This document shows, piece after piece, positions 57,269 to 64,000 of a stretch of DNA of 64,000 nucleotides. The stretch lies in contig JACQDM010000008.1 of assembly GCA_016201045.1 (NCBI GenBank), positions 992,001-1,056,000 of the forward strand, given 5' to 3'. The stretch's first letter is position 1, and the number at the start of each line of letters is the position of its first letter. The notes beneath the pieces were generated by a model, which searched no databases, had not been told where the DNA came from, and worked only from the letters and a program-made list of their open reading frames with translations. The translations under genes and the position numbers were made by a program. This DNA comes from Afipia sp. Lineage in GTDB: Bacteria; Pseudomonadota; Alphaproteobacteria; Rhizobiales; Xanthobacteraceae.

Positions 57269-57497
57269 GGCTTCTCTCCAGATCGGCCAATTCCGCCTCG
57301 GCGGCAGGCCCGTTTGTTTTACCTAGGCTGTTAAGTCCAGTATGTTTCGCAGAATGCCGACCGACAATCGCGGGGCAGCGGAATTCGCCGTCTATGCGGC
57401 TGTCTAGCGTCCCAAGATGCGGGGTTTAGCCCTCAAATCCAACGAGTTATCCGAAAATTTCGTATCGGATGCTGTTTTTGTAACATTGAACTGCAGA

Positions 57498-57518
57498 TAT
57501 GTCAATATGGCTGACATA
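57498..57518. promoter_or_regulatory. Perfect 7-7-7 inverted repeat over the marR start codon
   Basis: TATGTCA-ATATGGC-TGACATA. The spacer contains the ATG of the MarR gene. Dimeric winged-helix regulators such as MarR bind repeats of this size, and a site over the start would repress initiation or early elongation, so autoregulation is likely. No good ribosome site precedes this ATG, so a leaderless mRNA or a different start is possible. Confidence 0.7.
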
Positions 57519-58049
57519 AATTTCAAAGTAGATAGGCAGGGCCGAGATGGCTCCAAATCGGAGGCTGTCGCGTTCGGCGGACGCGGCGACCTTCGCTGGG
57601 ACATCATCGAACTGCTGTTCTTCGCCTATCGCGATTTCGTCGGCGACGCGGACGACGTGCTGGAAGAGTTTGGATTCGGGCGCGCGCACCACCGTGTTGT
57701 GCATTTCGTCAGCCGCTACCCCGGTTTGAAGGTGGCAGATCTGCTTGACGTGCTGCGCATTACCAAGCAGTCGCTCGGCCGTGTGCTCAAGCAGTTGCTC
57801 GACGAGGGCTATATCGTCCAGAAGGCTGGCAACAACGACAAACGGCAGCGTCTTCTTTTTGCCACTGCAAAGGGCGAGGCCTTGGTCGCGAAACTTGCTG
57901 GCCTGCAGACCGATCGCATTAGCCGGGCGTTGAAAGACATGGACGCGATCGCCGCTGAAAACGTCCGGCAATTTCTCCTTGGCATGATCGACCATGCCGA
58001 TCCGGACAAAGTGCTTGAGGTCATCCTTGCAAGCCGCGGCAAGCCGTGA
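57507..58049 (+). CDS. MarR family regulator (PetP-like)
   Basis: 180 residues from the ATG at 57507, which sits in the inverted repeat; an ATG at 57417 in frame is the alternative. A winged-helix MarR domain is seen from WDIIELLFFAYRDFV through LKVADLLDVLRITKQSLGRVLKQL (recognition helix) to the wing DKRQRLLFATAKGEAL. The order MarR, OmpR-type regulator is that of Rhodobacter petP-petR. Followed by the regulator gene after 10 bases. Ligand unknown. Confidence 0.92.
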   Translation: MADINFKVDRQGRDGSKSEAVAFGGRGDLRWDIIELLFFAYRDFVGDADDVLEEFGFGRAHHRVVHFVSRYPGLKVADLLDVLRITKQSLGRVLKQLLDEGYIVQKAGNNDKRQRLLFATAKGEALVAKLAGLQTDRISRALKDMDAIAAENVRQFLLGMIDHADPDKVLEVILASRGKP

Positions 58050-58059
58050 AGGAGCAGTG

Positions 58060-58782
58060 GTGAACGAACTTGCGACATCGGAGCCGAACAGCGCCGAGCC
58101 CGCCGACGACGCGCCGCATCTCTTGCTGGTCGATGACGACCGGCGTATCCGCGATCTGCTGTCGCGATTTCTGGCGAGCGAAGGTTATCGCGTCACCGTT
58201 GCCAAGAGTGCCGCGGACGCGCGTGCGATCCTTCAGGGGCTGCACTTCGATCTGTTGATCCTTGACGTGATGATGCCGGGCGAAACCGGCTTTGAACTCG
58301 CGCGGTGGATACGTACGTCATCCAGCGTTCCGATCGTCATGCTGACAGCACGACATGAAACGGAGAGCCGCATCGAAGGTCTGCAGATTGGCGCCGACGA
58401 CTATGTCGCCAAACCATTTGAGCCGCGCGAACTCGTGCTGCGCATCGCCAATATCCTTAAACGCGCAGCGCCCGCCTCGGCACCCGCGCTCGAGTCTGTC
58501 GCATTCGGACCTTACGTTTATCATCTCGAGCGCGGTGAACTGCGCGACGGCGACAAGACGATCCATCTCACCGACCGAGAGCGCGACATGCTGCGCATTC
58601 TGGCGAGCACTCCAGGTGAGACCGTGTCGCGCGGCGCATTGACCGGCGGCGATGGTGCCAACGAACGCGCCGTGGACGTGCAGATCAATCGCTTGCGTCG
58701 AAAGATCGAGCGCGATTCCGCCAATCCGCTATTTCTGCAGGCCGTTCGCGGTATCGGCTATCGCCTCGTCGCGTCGCCCTGA
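58060..58782 (+). CDS. OmpR-type response regulator (PetR-like)
   Basis: 240 residues from a GTG at 58060, preceded by AAGGAG at 5 bases. The receiver domain has LLLVDDDRR, the phosphoacceptor D69 in LILDVMMPGETG, Thr in MLTARH and Lys in YVAKPFEP. The winged-helix output domain covers about 145-240, with LTDRERDMLRIL, ERAVDVQINRLRRKIE and GIGYRLV. DNA-binding transcription factor. In an operon with marR and the kinase gene that follows after 10 bases. Confidence 0.96.
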   Translation: MNELATSEPNSAEPADDAPHLLLVDDDRRIRDLLSRFLASEGYRVTVAKSAADARAILQGLHFDLLILDVMMPGETGFELARWIRTSSSVPIVMLTARHETESRIEGLQIGADDYVAKPFEPRELVLRIANILKRAAPASAPALESVAFGPYVYHLERGELRDGDKTIHLTDRERDMLRILASTPGETVSRGALTGGDGANERAVDVQINRLRRKIERDSANPLFLQAVRGIGYRLVASP

Positions 58783-58792
58783 GATCCGCATC

Positions 58793-60181
58793 ATGAGCAC
58801 GCTGGACACCGGCCTCACGTTCATCCGCACCGCATCACAGCGCGTGTCGAAGTTGAACGGCTGGCTCGGCCAGATATTCAAGGAACTGATGCCCAAGGGG
58901 CTCTATGCTCGGGCGCTGCTCATCATCATCGTTCCGATGGTGATCCTGCAGTCCGTGGTCGCTTTCGTATTCATGGAGCGGCATTGGAATACGGTGACGC
59001 GGCGCTTGTCGACCGCCGTAGTGCAGGACATCGCGTCTTTGATCGATGTTTACAAGACGTATCCGCAAGACAAGGATAAAACGCAGTTGCGAAAAATCGC
59101 GCAGCAGCGGCTCGGTCTTGCGGTGGATTTTCTTCCCGTCAATGACATGCCGCCACCGGGACCGAAGCCGTTTTTCTCGCTGCTGGATCAGGCGCTGTCT
59201 GTGCAGATCAGCCGTCAGATCGGGCGGCCCTTCTGGATCGACACGGTCGGCAAATCCTCCATCGTCGAAATCCGTATCAAGCTCGATAATGAAGTGATGC
59301 GCATCTATGCGCAACGCAATGCGGCCTATGCTTCGAATTCCGAAATCTTCCTGTTCTGGATGGTCGGCACGTCATCGATCCTGCTGATCGTTGCAGTTCT
59401 TTTTCTTCGCAATCAGATCAAACCGATCCTGAGGCTCGCCGATGCTGCAGAGAATTTCGGCAAGGGGCGCGACGTTCCGGATTTTCGCCCGCGCGGCGCA
59501 CGTGAAGTCCGGCGTGCGGCACATTCCTTTATGGAAATGAAAACCCGCATCGAACGCAGCATCGAACAGCGCACCGCGATGCTGGCTGGCGTGTCACACG
59601 ACCTGCGAACGATACTTACGCGCTTCAAGCTCGAATTGGCATTGATCGGCGACAGCCCGGAAGCCGAAGGCATGCGCAAGGATGTCGACGAGATGAGCGG
59701 TATGCTCGAGGCATATCTCGCGTTCGCCCGCGGCGATAATGGCGAGCAGGCGCAACCCACCGATATGGAACAGGCACTCGAAGAACTGCGTAGCGATGCA
59801 GAGCGCCAAGGACATGTAGCGACCGTCACGTTCCACGGTCAGCCGATGGTCACGGTGAAGCCTGCGGCTTTCAAGCGCTGTCTCGCCAATCTTGTGTCGA
59901 ATGCTGCGCGCCATGGCGATGCCATCGCGATCACCGGCCACCGCGATCACATGTATCTCACCGTCACGATCGACGACGACGGACCGGGTATTCCGGCCAA
60001 CATGCGCGAGGAAGTCTTCAAGCCCTTCCTGCGTCTCGACGATGCGCGCAATCAGGACGAGGGCGGAACCGGATTGGGACTCGCTATCGCGCGCGATATC
60101 GCGCGGTCTCATGGCGGCGACATTACGCTTGGCGACAGCCCGATGGGCGGCTTGCGGGCGACCGTCAAAATTCCCGTATAG
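58793..60181 (+). CDS. Sensor histidine kinase (EnvZ-like)
   Basis: 462 residues from the ATG at 58793. Two membrane helices (about 41-61 and 186-206) frame a periplasmic sensor region of about 125 residues. A HAMP segment follows, then the H-box GVSHDLRTILTRFKLEL (His near 269), the N-box NLVSNAARHG, the G1 box DDDGPGIP and G2 GGTGLGLAIARDI. It autophosphorylates and phosphorylates the adjacent regulator. Sequence alone does not show the signal. Confidence 0.95.
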   Translation: MSTLDTGLTFIRTASQRVSKLNGWLGQIFKELMPKGLYARALLIIIVPMVILQSVVAFVFMERHWNTVTRRLSTAVVQDIASLIDVYKTYPQDKDKTQLRKIAQQRLGLAVDFLPVNDMPPPGPKPFFSLLDQALSVQISRQIGRPFWIDTVGKSSIVEIRIKLDNEVMRIYAQRNAAYASNSEIFLFWMVGTSSILLIVAVLFLRNQIKPILRLADAAENFGKGRDVPDFRPRGAREVRRAAHSFMEMKTRIERSIEQRTAMLAGVSHDLRTILTRFKLELALIGDSPEAEGMRKDVDEMSGMLEAYLAFARGDNGEQAQPTDMEQALEELRSDAERQGHVATVTFHGQPMVTVKPAAFKRCLANLVSNAARHGDAIAITGHRDHMYLTVTIDDDGPGIPANMREEVFKPFLRLDDARNQDEGGTGLGLAIARDIARSHGGDITLGDSPMGGLRATVKIPV

Positions 60182-60420
60182 CCCACCGCCCTAAACTCGA
60201 AATTATCCAGCGATTTCAGCCGGAAAACCGGCGAATCGAGAATTAGGCCATTTGCGCCGATAGTTACGGCAAAGGCCGCAAAAGGCTTTGATTGGATTGA
60301 CATTCCAGGCTGCCATGGCCTAGAAACCGCCTGTCTCGCGCGGCCTTGGCCCGCAAGATTTTGCCAAATCGACGGTTCAATCACGGCCAGCAACGCGGGC
60401 CCTCCAGAGAGCATTGTCCC

Positions 60421-60546
60421 ATGAAGGTCCGTAATTCGCTGAAATCCCTGCGCGGCCGTGACCGCGACAACCGTCTGGTTCGCCGCAAGGGCCGGGTCTA
60501 CGTCATCAACAAGACCAAGCGCCGTTTCAAGGCGCGTCAGGGCTGA
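60421..60546 (+). CDS. rpmJ: 50S ribosomal protein L36, zinc-free form
   Basis: 41 residues. It starts [19 protein letters not shown] and continues [21 protein letters not shown], matching L36. The four zinc-binding positions of the Cys-type protein are not Cys or His here, so this is the C-minus form. No ribosomal operon surrounds it. The 239 bases before it hold no other gene that I can support. Confidence 0.95.
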   Translation: MKVRNSLKSLRGRDRDNRLVRRKGRVYVINKTKRRFKARQG

Positions 60547-60643
60547 TACGCCCGGCTGACAGTCTTCGCGCCCTTATCCCCATCACGTGAGTTTGACGCC
60601 GATGCACTTTGCATGCGGCGCAATGGGCGTTTAGACTTTTGAC

Positions 60644-61288
60644 ATGGTTCAGCGATCGTCAACCGTCGCGAAGATGTTTCTTGGAACGGCTGCGACTGCC
60701 GTATTGTTGCTTTCGTCGGCCGCGGCGCAGGAACCGCGCATCGGGCCTCCTACGACGAAGAGGATTCCTGAAGCGCCTGCGAAGCTGCCTCGCGTTCAGG
60801 GCGACAAAACCAAAAATCTCGATTTTCTGTTCGGCGCGTTGAAGGCTGCTCCCGATGAGGAAAGCGCCAAAGCTGTCGAGGCTCGCATCTGGTCAGTGTG
60901 GACGGCGACCAACAGCGATACCGCAGCACTTCTGATGCTGCGGGCAAAAGCGGCTATGGACAGCAAGGACATGGACGTTGCGTTGAAGTTGCTGGACGCG
61001 GTCATCAAGTTGCGTCCCGATTACATCGAAGCATGGAATCGCCGCGCGACGCTCTACTACCTCAAGAACGACTATGCGCGGTCGATGGAAGACATCCGCC
61101 AGGTGCTGATCCGCGAGCCGCGCCATTTCGGCGCATTGGCAGGATTGGGCCTCATTATGCAAGAGACGGGCGACGACAAGCATGCACTGGATGCGTTTCG
61201 CCGCGCGCTTGCCATCAACCCTCATCTGGACAAGATACCGGATCTCGTCAAAGCACTGAGCGAGAAGGTCGAAGGACGGGATATCTAG
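60644..61288 (+). CDS. TPR repeat protein, exported
   Basis: 214 residues. A signal peptide (MVQRSSTVAKMFLGTAATAV, cleavage near AAAQE) precedes a Pro-rich segment and then TPR-type helices from about residue 85: AALLMLRAKAAMDSKD, AWNRRATLYYLKNDYARSM, GALAGLGLIMQETGDDKHALDAFRRALAINP (three clear 34-residue units). Such periplasmic proteins act as scaffolds. The partner is unknown. It ends 28 bases before the next hydrolase gene. Confidence 0.88.
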   Translation: MVQRSSTVAKMFLGTAATAVLLLSSAAAQEPRIGPPTTKRIPEAPAKLPRVQGDKTKNLDFLFGALKAAPDEESAKAVEARIWSVWTATNSDTAALLMLRAKAAMDSKDMDVALKLLDAVIKLRPDYIEAWNRRATLYYLKNDYARSMEDIRQVLIREPRHFGALAGLGLIMQETGDDKHALDAFRRALAINPHLDKIPDLVKALSEKVEGRDI

Positions 61289-61316
61289 GTCCCGCATCGC
61301 CTTATGGCCGCATGGC

Positions 61317-62342
61317 GTGGACGAAACCTTACCGGCCCTAAAACGTAATTCTCTCGTGCAAAAGCTCTTTCGGATTCTTTCGATGTTTGTTTCAGGGTTC
61401 GTGATCGCGCTGGTGGTTTTGGCGCTGGTCACGCAGGCCGGTGTTTTCGCGCTGTCGCGGATGTATCCGCCGTCCGGAAAATTCATCGAGGTGTCGGGCG
61501 GGAGGATTCATTACGTCGAGCTTGGTCCGACCGACGCGACCGGACTGCCGATCGTGCTTGTCCACGGCGCAAGTTCGAGTCTGGAAACGATGCGGCCGCT
61601 CGGCGAGGCATTGGCGAAAACGCGTCGCGTATTTTTGATCGATCGTCCGGGACTGGGATGGAGTACGCGGGACAGCACGACGAATACAACGCCTGCGATT
61701 CAGGCGCGCATGGTCGACGAAGCGCTCGGCAAATTGGGAATCGCGCGCGCGATTTTGCTGGGGCACTCGCTCGGCGGAGCAATCATGCCTGAGATGGCGC
61801 TGACCTATCCGCAGCGCGTTGCAGGCATCGTGATGCTGTCGCCGGTTCTCTACACGTGGCCCGGCGGTGTCGGGCGGTTCAACAATCTCGCCACCGTGCC
61901 GGTGTTAGGGCCGCTTCTGGCCTATACGATCACGCTGCCCATCGGCTGGTTCATGGTGGACGCCGGTTCGCGTTACGTTTTTTCACCGCAGACTATGCCT
62001 GACAGCTTCGTCAACGACACGCAGGTTCGCCTCGTGCTGCGCTCGCGTACATTTTTGAACAACGCATGGGATTTGGCCACATTGAAGGCCGAGGTGACGA
62101 AGCGCTCGCCGGACTACCCGCAGATCAAGGTGCCTGTGACGATCGTAACCGGCGATAGCGACAATACGGTCTCGCCCAAACTTCATTCACGCCATTTTGC
62201 GCAAGCTGTTTCGCAGACAAAACTGATCGTGCTGCCGGGCGTCGGACACATGCCCCAGTACGCCAAGCCCGGACTGATTGTGGATGAAGTGGAATCGATT
62301 ATGAGAGATGTGGCGCGGTATCCCGCCGCGGCCGCGAACTGA
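61317..62342 (+). CDS. Membrane-anchored alpha/beta hydrolase
   Basis: 341 residues from a GTG at 61317. An N-terminal helix (about 25-47) anchors it. The fold shows VLVHGASSSLET, DRPGLGWST, the nucleophile elbow GHSLGGAI (Ser) and the late GVGHMPQY (His), with Asp in VTGDSDNTVSP. No substrate can be given. A hairpin after the stop probably ends the transcript. Confidence 0.9.
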   Translation: MDETLPALKRNSLVQKLFRILSMFVSGFVIALVVLALVTQAGVFALSRMYPPSGKFIEVSGGRIHYVELGPTDATGLPIVLVHGASSSLETMRPLGEALAKTRRVFLIDRPGLGWSTRDSTTNTTPAIQARMVDEALGKLGIARAILLGHSLGGAIMPEMALTYPQRVAGIVMLSPVLYTWPGGVGRFNNLATVPVLGPLLAYTITLPIGWFMVDAGSRYVFSPQTMPDSFVNDTQVRLVLRSRTFLNNAWDLATLKAEVTKRSPDYPQIKVPVTIVTGDSDNTVSPKLHSRHFAQAVSQTKLIVLPGVGHMPQYAKPGLIVDEVESIMRDVARYPAAAAN

Positions 62343-62365
62343 GGAGCCGGAGTTCATCCGGCTCC
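62343..62365. terminator. Hairpin between convergent hydrolase and sorB
   Basis: GGAGCCGG, AGTTCAT loop, CCGGCTCC, then TTACCTT. The stem is perfect over 8 pairs. It starts right after the hydrolase TGA, and the tail is only moderately T-rich, so termination may be partial. Confidence 0.6.
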
Positions 62366-62375
62366 TTACCTTCGA

Positions 62376-62696
62376 TCAATAATTCTCGGCGAGATAGTCT
62401 GCGATCTTTCCGGCATCAGCGTCGTCGATCGGCGCGCCGTAAACCTTGACCATCTTGGTGACTTCCGCCTGCCAGAAATCCTTCTTGAATTTCGGGCCGC
62501 GCGGTTGCGTTTGTACGTAATCGACCGAATGGCATGCCGTGCAGTTGTTTCGCACGACATCGACATTGGCACCCGGCTTGAACGTCGCCGTGTCGTCCGG
62601 AACTTTGTATCCAAGCGGCTTGGCGTGAAGCGCCGGAATGCCCGCCGCCGCGAACGACGTTGCCAGCACGAGTGCAATGATTTTTTTCTGGTTCAT
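62376..62696 (-). CDS. sorB: Cytochrome c subunit of sulfite dehydrogenase (SorB)
   Basis: 106 residues from the ATG at 62696. A signal peptide (to about residue 25, ending ALHAKP) is followed by one heme c site, CTACH (C52, C55, H56). The remaining sequence has Met residues that could serve as the distal heme ligand (MVKVYG). It accepts electrons from SorA in the periplasm. It lies 11 bases downstream of sorA. Confidence 0.9.
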   Translation of the reverse strand: MNQKKIIALVLATSFAAAGIPALHAKPLGYKVPDDTATFKPGANVDVVRNNCTACHSVDYVQTQPRGPKFKKDFWQAEVTKMVKVYGAPIDDADAGKIADYLAENY

Positions 62697-62707
62697 GATC
62701 GCTCTCC

Positions 62708-63916
62708 TCACGCTGCCGTGACGCGGACGGTTTCGACGACGTTGCGCAGGTAGCCCGCCGGATTCCACAGTGCTTCCATTGGCTGCGTCTTGCCGTCGTT
62801 GCTCGTTGCACGCACTTTGATTTCCCGCGCGCCCGCCGCGAGTTTCACCTGCGTCTGCCACTCCCGGAACGAATACTTTCCGAGATCCTTGCCCAATTTC
62901 GCCGGCTGCCACGTCTTGCCGCCGTCGGTGGAGACGGCGACTTCCTTGATGCCTTTGCCGCCGTCGAAGGCGATGCCCTTCACCGTCGTGTTGCCGGCCT
63001 TCACCTTGGCACCGTCAGCGATGTTGGTGACGAACGACCGCACCGTGAAGCGATTGATCGGAATGGTGGCCTTCGGTGCGGTGCCGGGCTCGACGCAGTT
63101 GCAGTCGTTATCGGGTATGCGATACGCGGTCTTCATCCAGAAATTGTCGAAGACACTGTCGATGATGTTGATCTCGTTGAGGTGCTTGACCCAATAGGTG
63201 CCGTAATATCCCGGCACGACCAGGCGCAGCGGAAAGCCGTTGAGGAACGGCAGGTATTCGCCGTTCATCGCATAGGCCAGCATTACTTCACCGTCGCGCG
63301 CGTGGTCGATATCGAGCGCCTTGGCGAAATCCGGCGTCTTGTCGACAATCGGACCATCCATGCCGCTGAACACGGCCTGCTTTGCACCGGCTTGAATGCC
63401 GGCTTTGTCCAGCAGCGTCTTGAGCGGGACGCCTTTCCAGCGCGCGTTGCCCATCGCGCCGTTGCCGAGCTGGCCACCTGCGACGCGAGGCGTGAACAGT
63501 CCGCGGCTGTTGCCGGAGCATTGATTGACGGCGACGATTTCGGTCGACGGCATTTTGCGGATGTCGGCCATCGACAGCTTGATCGGTTTATCGACCTTGC
63601 CCTTGATCTCGAGCGTAAAGGTGTCGGGATCGAGATCGTAAGGGAGCCCCGCTAGATGATAGCGAACGAAAAACGCGTCGTTCGGTGTGATCACGTTTTC
63701 ATTGAAAACAGAGAACGGCGTTTCGAGCTGCGGAGGCCGCGAGGTCAGGCCGATCATTTCGCGCTTCTGGGGATACTTCACCAGCGGCCGTTCGCCGTTA
63801 TCGAACGGCAGCGTCACAGTTTCCGCGAAAGCGCGAAGCGTATTGCCGATACCCGCGCTGCCGAGCGTAGCAAGAAAGGCGGTCGAATTTTTAATGAGAT
63901 TCCGTCTGTCGATCAT
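62708..63916 (-). CDS. sorA: Sulfite dehydrogenase molybdopterin subunit (SorA)
   Basis: 402 residues. The N-terminus MIDRRNLIKNSTAFLATL is a twin-arginine type signal, in line with export of the folded cofactor enzyme. The Mo-binding domain has NQCSGNSRGLF (the Cys ligand), MGNARWKGVPLKTLLDKAG and FPLRLVVPGYYGTYWVKHL. A C-terminal dimerisation domain shows VSTDGGKTWQPAKLG. It oxidises sulfite to sulfate. The region beyond 63916 to the window end (84 bases) holds no gene that I can see. Confidence 0.93.
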   Translation of the reverse strand: MIDRRNLIKNSTAFLATLGSAGIGNTLRAFAETVTLPFDNGERPLVKYPQKREMIGLTSRPPQLETPFSVFNENVITPNDAFFVRYHLAGLPYDLDPDTFTLEIKGKVDKPIKLSMADIRKMPSTEIVAVNQCSGNSRGLFTPRVAGGQLGNGAMGNARWKGVPLKTLLDKAGIQAGAKQAVFSGMDGPIVDKTPDFAKALDIDHARDGEVMLAYAMNGEYLPFLNGFPLRLVVPGYYGTYWVKHLNEINIIDSVFDNFWMKTAYRIPDNDCNCVEPGTAPKATIPINRFTVRSFVTNIADGAKVKAGNTTVKGIAFDGGKGIKEVAVSTDGGKTWQPAKLGKDLGKYSFREWQTQVKLAAGAREIKVRATSNDGKTQPMEALWNPAGYLRNVVETVRVTAA

Positions 63917-64000
63917 GGCGTAACTCCCTTGAGGACGAGCAGTCCTGTCGGCGATCTGATGTCGCCTTCACAACGCGATGGCTGGCGACCGGACAGGAAG

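Overview
The window looks like core chromosome of an alphaproteobacterium of the Bradyrhizobium/Rhodopseudomonas/Afipia/Nitrobacter group. The evidence is moderately high G+C, many GTG and TTG starts, a HisZ/HisG long-form pair, rhizobial gene orders (ribF-ileS-lspA, uvrC-pgsA-moaD-moaE) and several small DUF proteins typical of Hyphomicrobiales. The assignment rests on protein resemblance and gene order from memory; no database was searched. I found no rRNA, tRNA, CRISPR array, insertion sequence, phage gene or plasmid function.

Layout, left to right. 1-4361: a truncated secreted protein, the groES-groEL operon with a CIRCE element and promoter, a lipoprotein and an isolated cheZ. 4651-11318: an L,D-transpeptidase, a DUF2076 protein, and a leftward block rsmE, hisZ, hisG, GT2 glycosyltransferase, ChbG/NaxD-type deacetylase. 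11512-19757: a secreted Pro/Ala-rich protein, ubiA, a DUF6101 protein, then a rightward chain pmbA, CysQ-like phosphatase, DUF4170, DUF374 acyltransferase, waaA, lpxK, whose last genes overlap and build lipid A/Kdo. 19838-29382: xseA, purD, a fluoroacetate-dehalogenase-like hydrolase, a GNAT, tadA, an RluB-type pseudouridine synthase with a giant disordered N-terminus, rsmD, mutL, arfB. 29435-37702: a leftward block ribF, ileS, lspA, a secreted unknown and a tandem M16 peptidase pair. 37916-42081: cheY, a HAD hydrolase, a TipF-like degenerate EAL protein and an omega-aminotransferase. 42270-50644: a TadE/TadG pair, hisS (with an internal low-G+C patch), a tautomerase, a FlK-family thioesterase, a run of small secreted proteins with an RNase T2, rlmJ and a cold-shock gene. 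50793-57268: an outer-membrane barrel protein, then uvrC-pgsA-moaD-moaE-prmB and ilvE. 57507-64000: a MarR / OmpR-type regulator / histidine kinase operon, rpmJ, a TPR protein, an alpha/beta hydrolase and the sulfite dehydrogenase pair sorA-sorB.

Functional links: sorA needs molybdopterin, and moaD/moaE supply its sulfur step. cheZ, cheY and the TipF-like protein point to flagellar motility encoded mostly elsewhere. The lipid A chain and the glycosyltransferase/deacetylase pair both concern envelope lipids. I did not find one clearly new multi-gene system. The most interesting points are the glycosyltransferase/deacetylase pair, the fluoroacetate-type dehalogenase with a complete active site, the mosaic stretch inside hisS, the DUF374 acyltransferase in the Kdo/lipid A operon, the degenerate EAL protein, and a perfect inverted repeat over the marR start codon.
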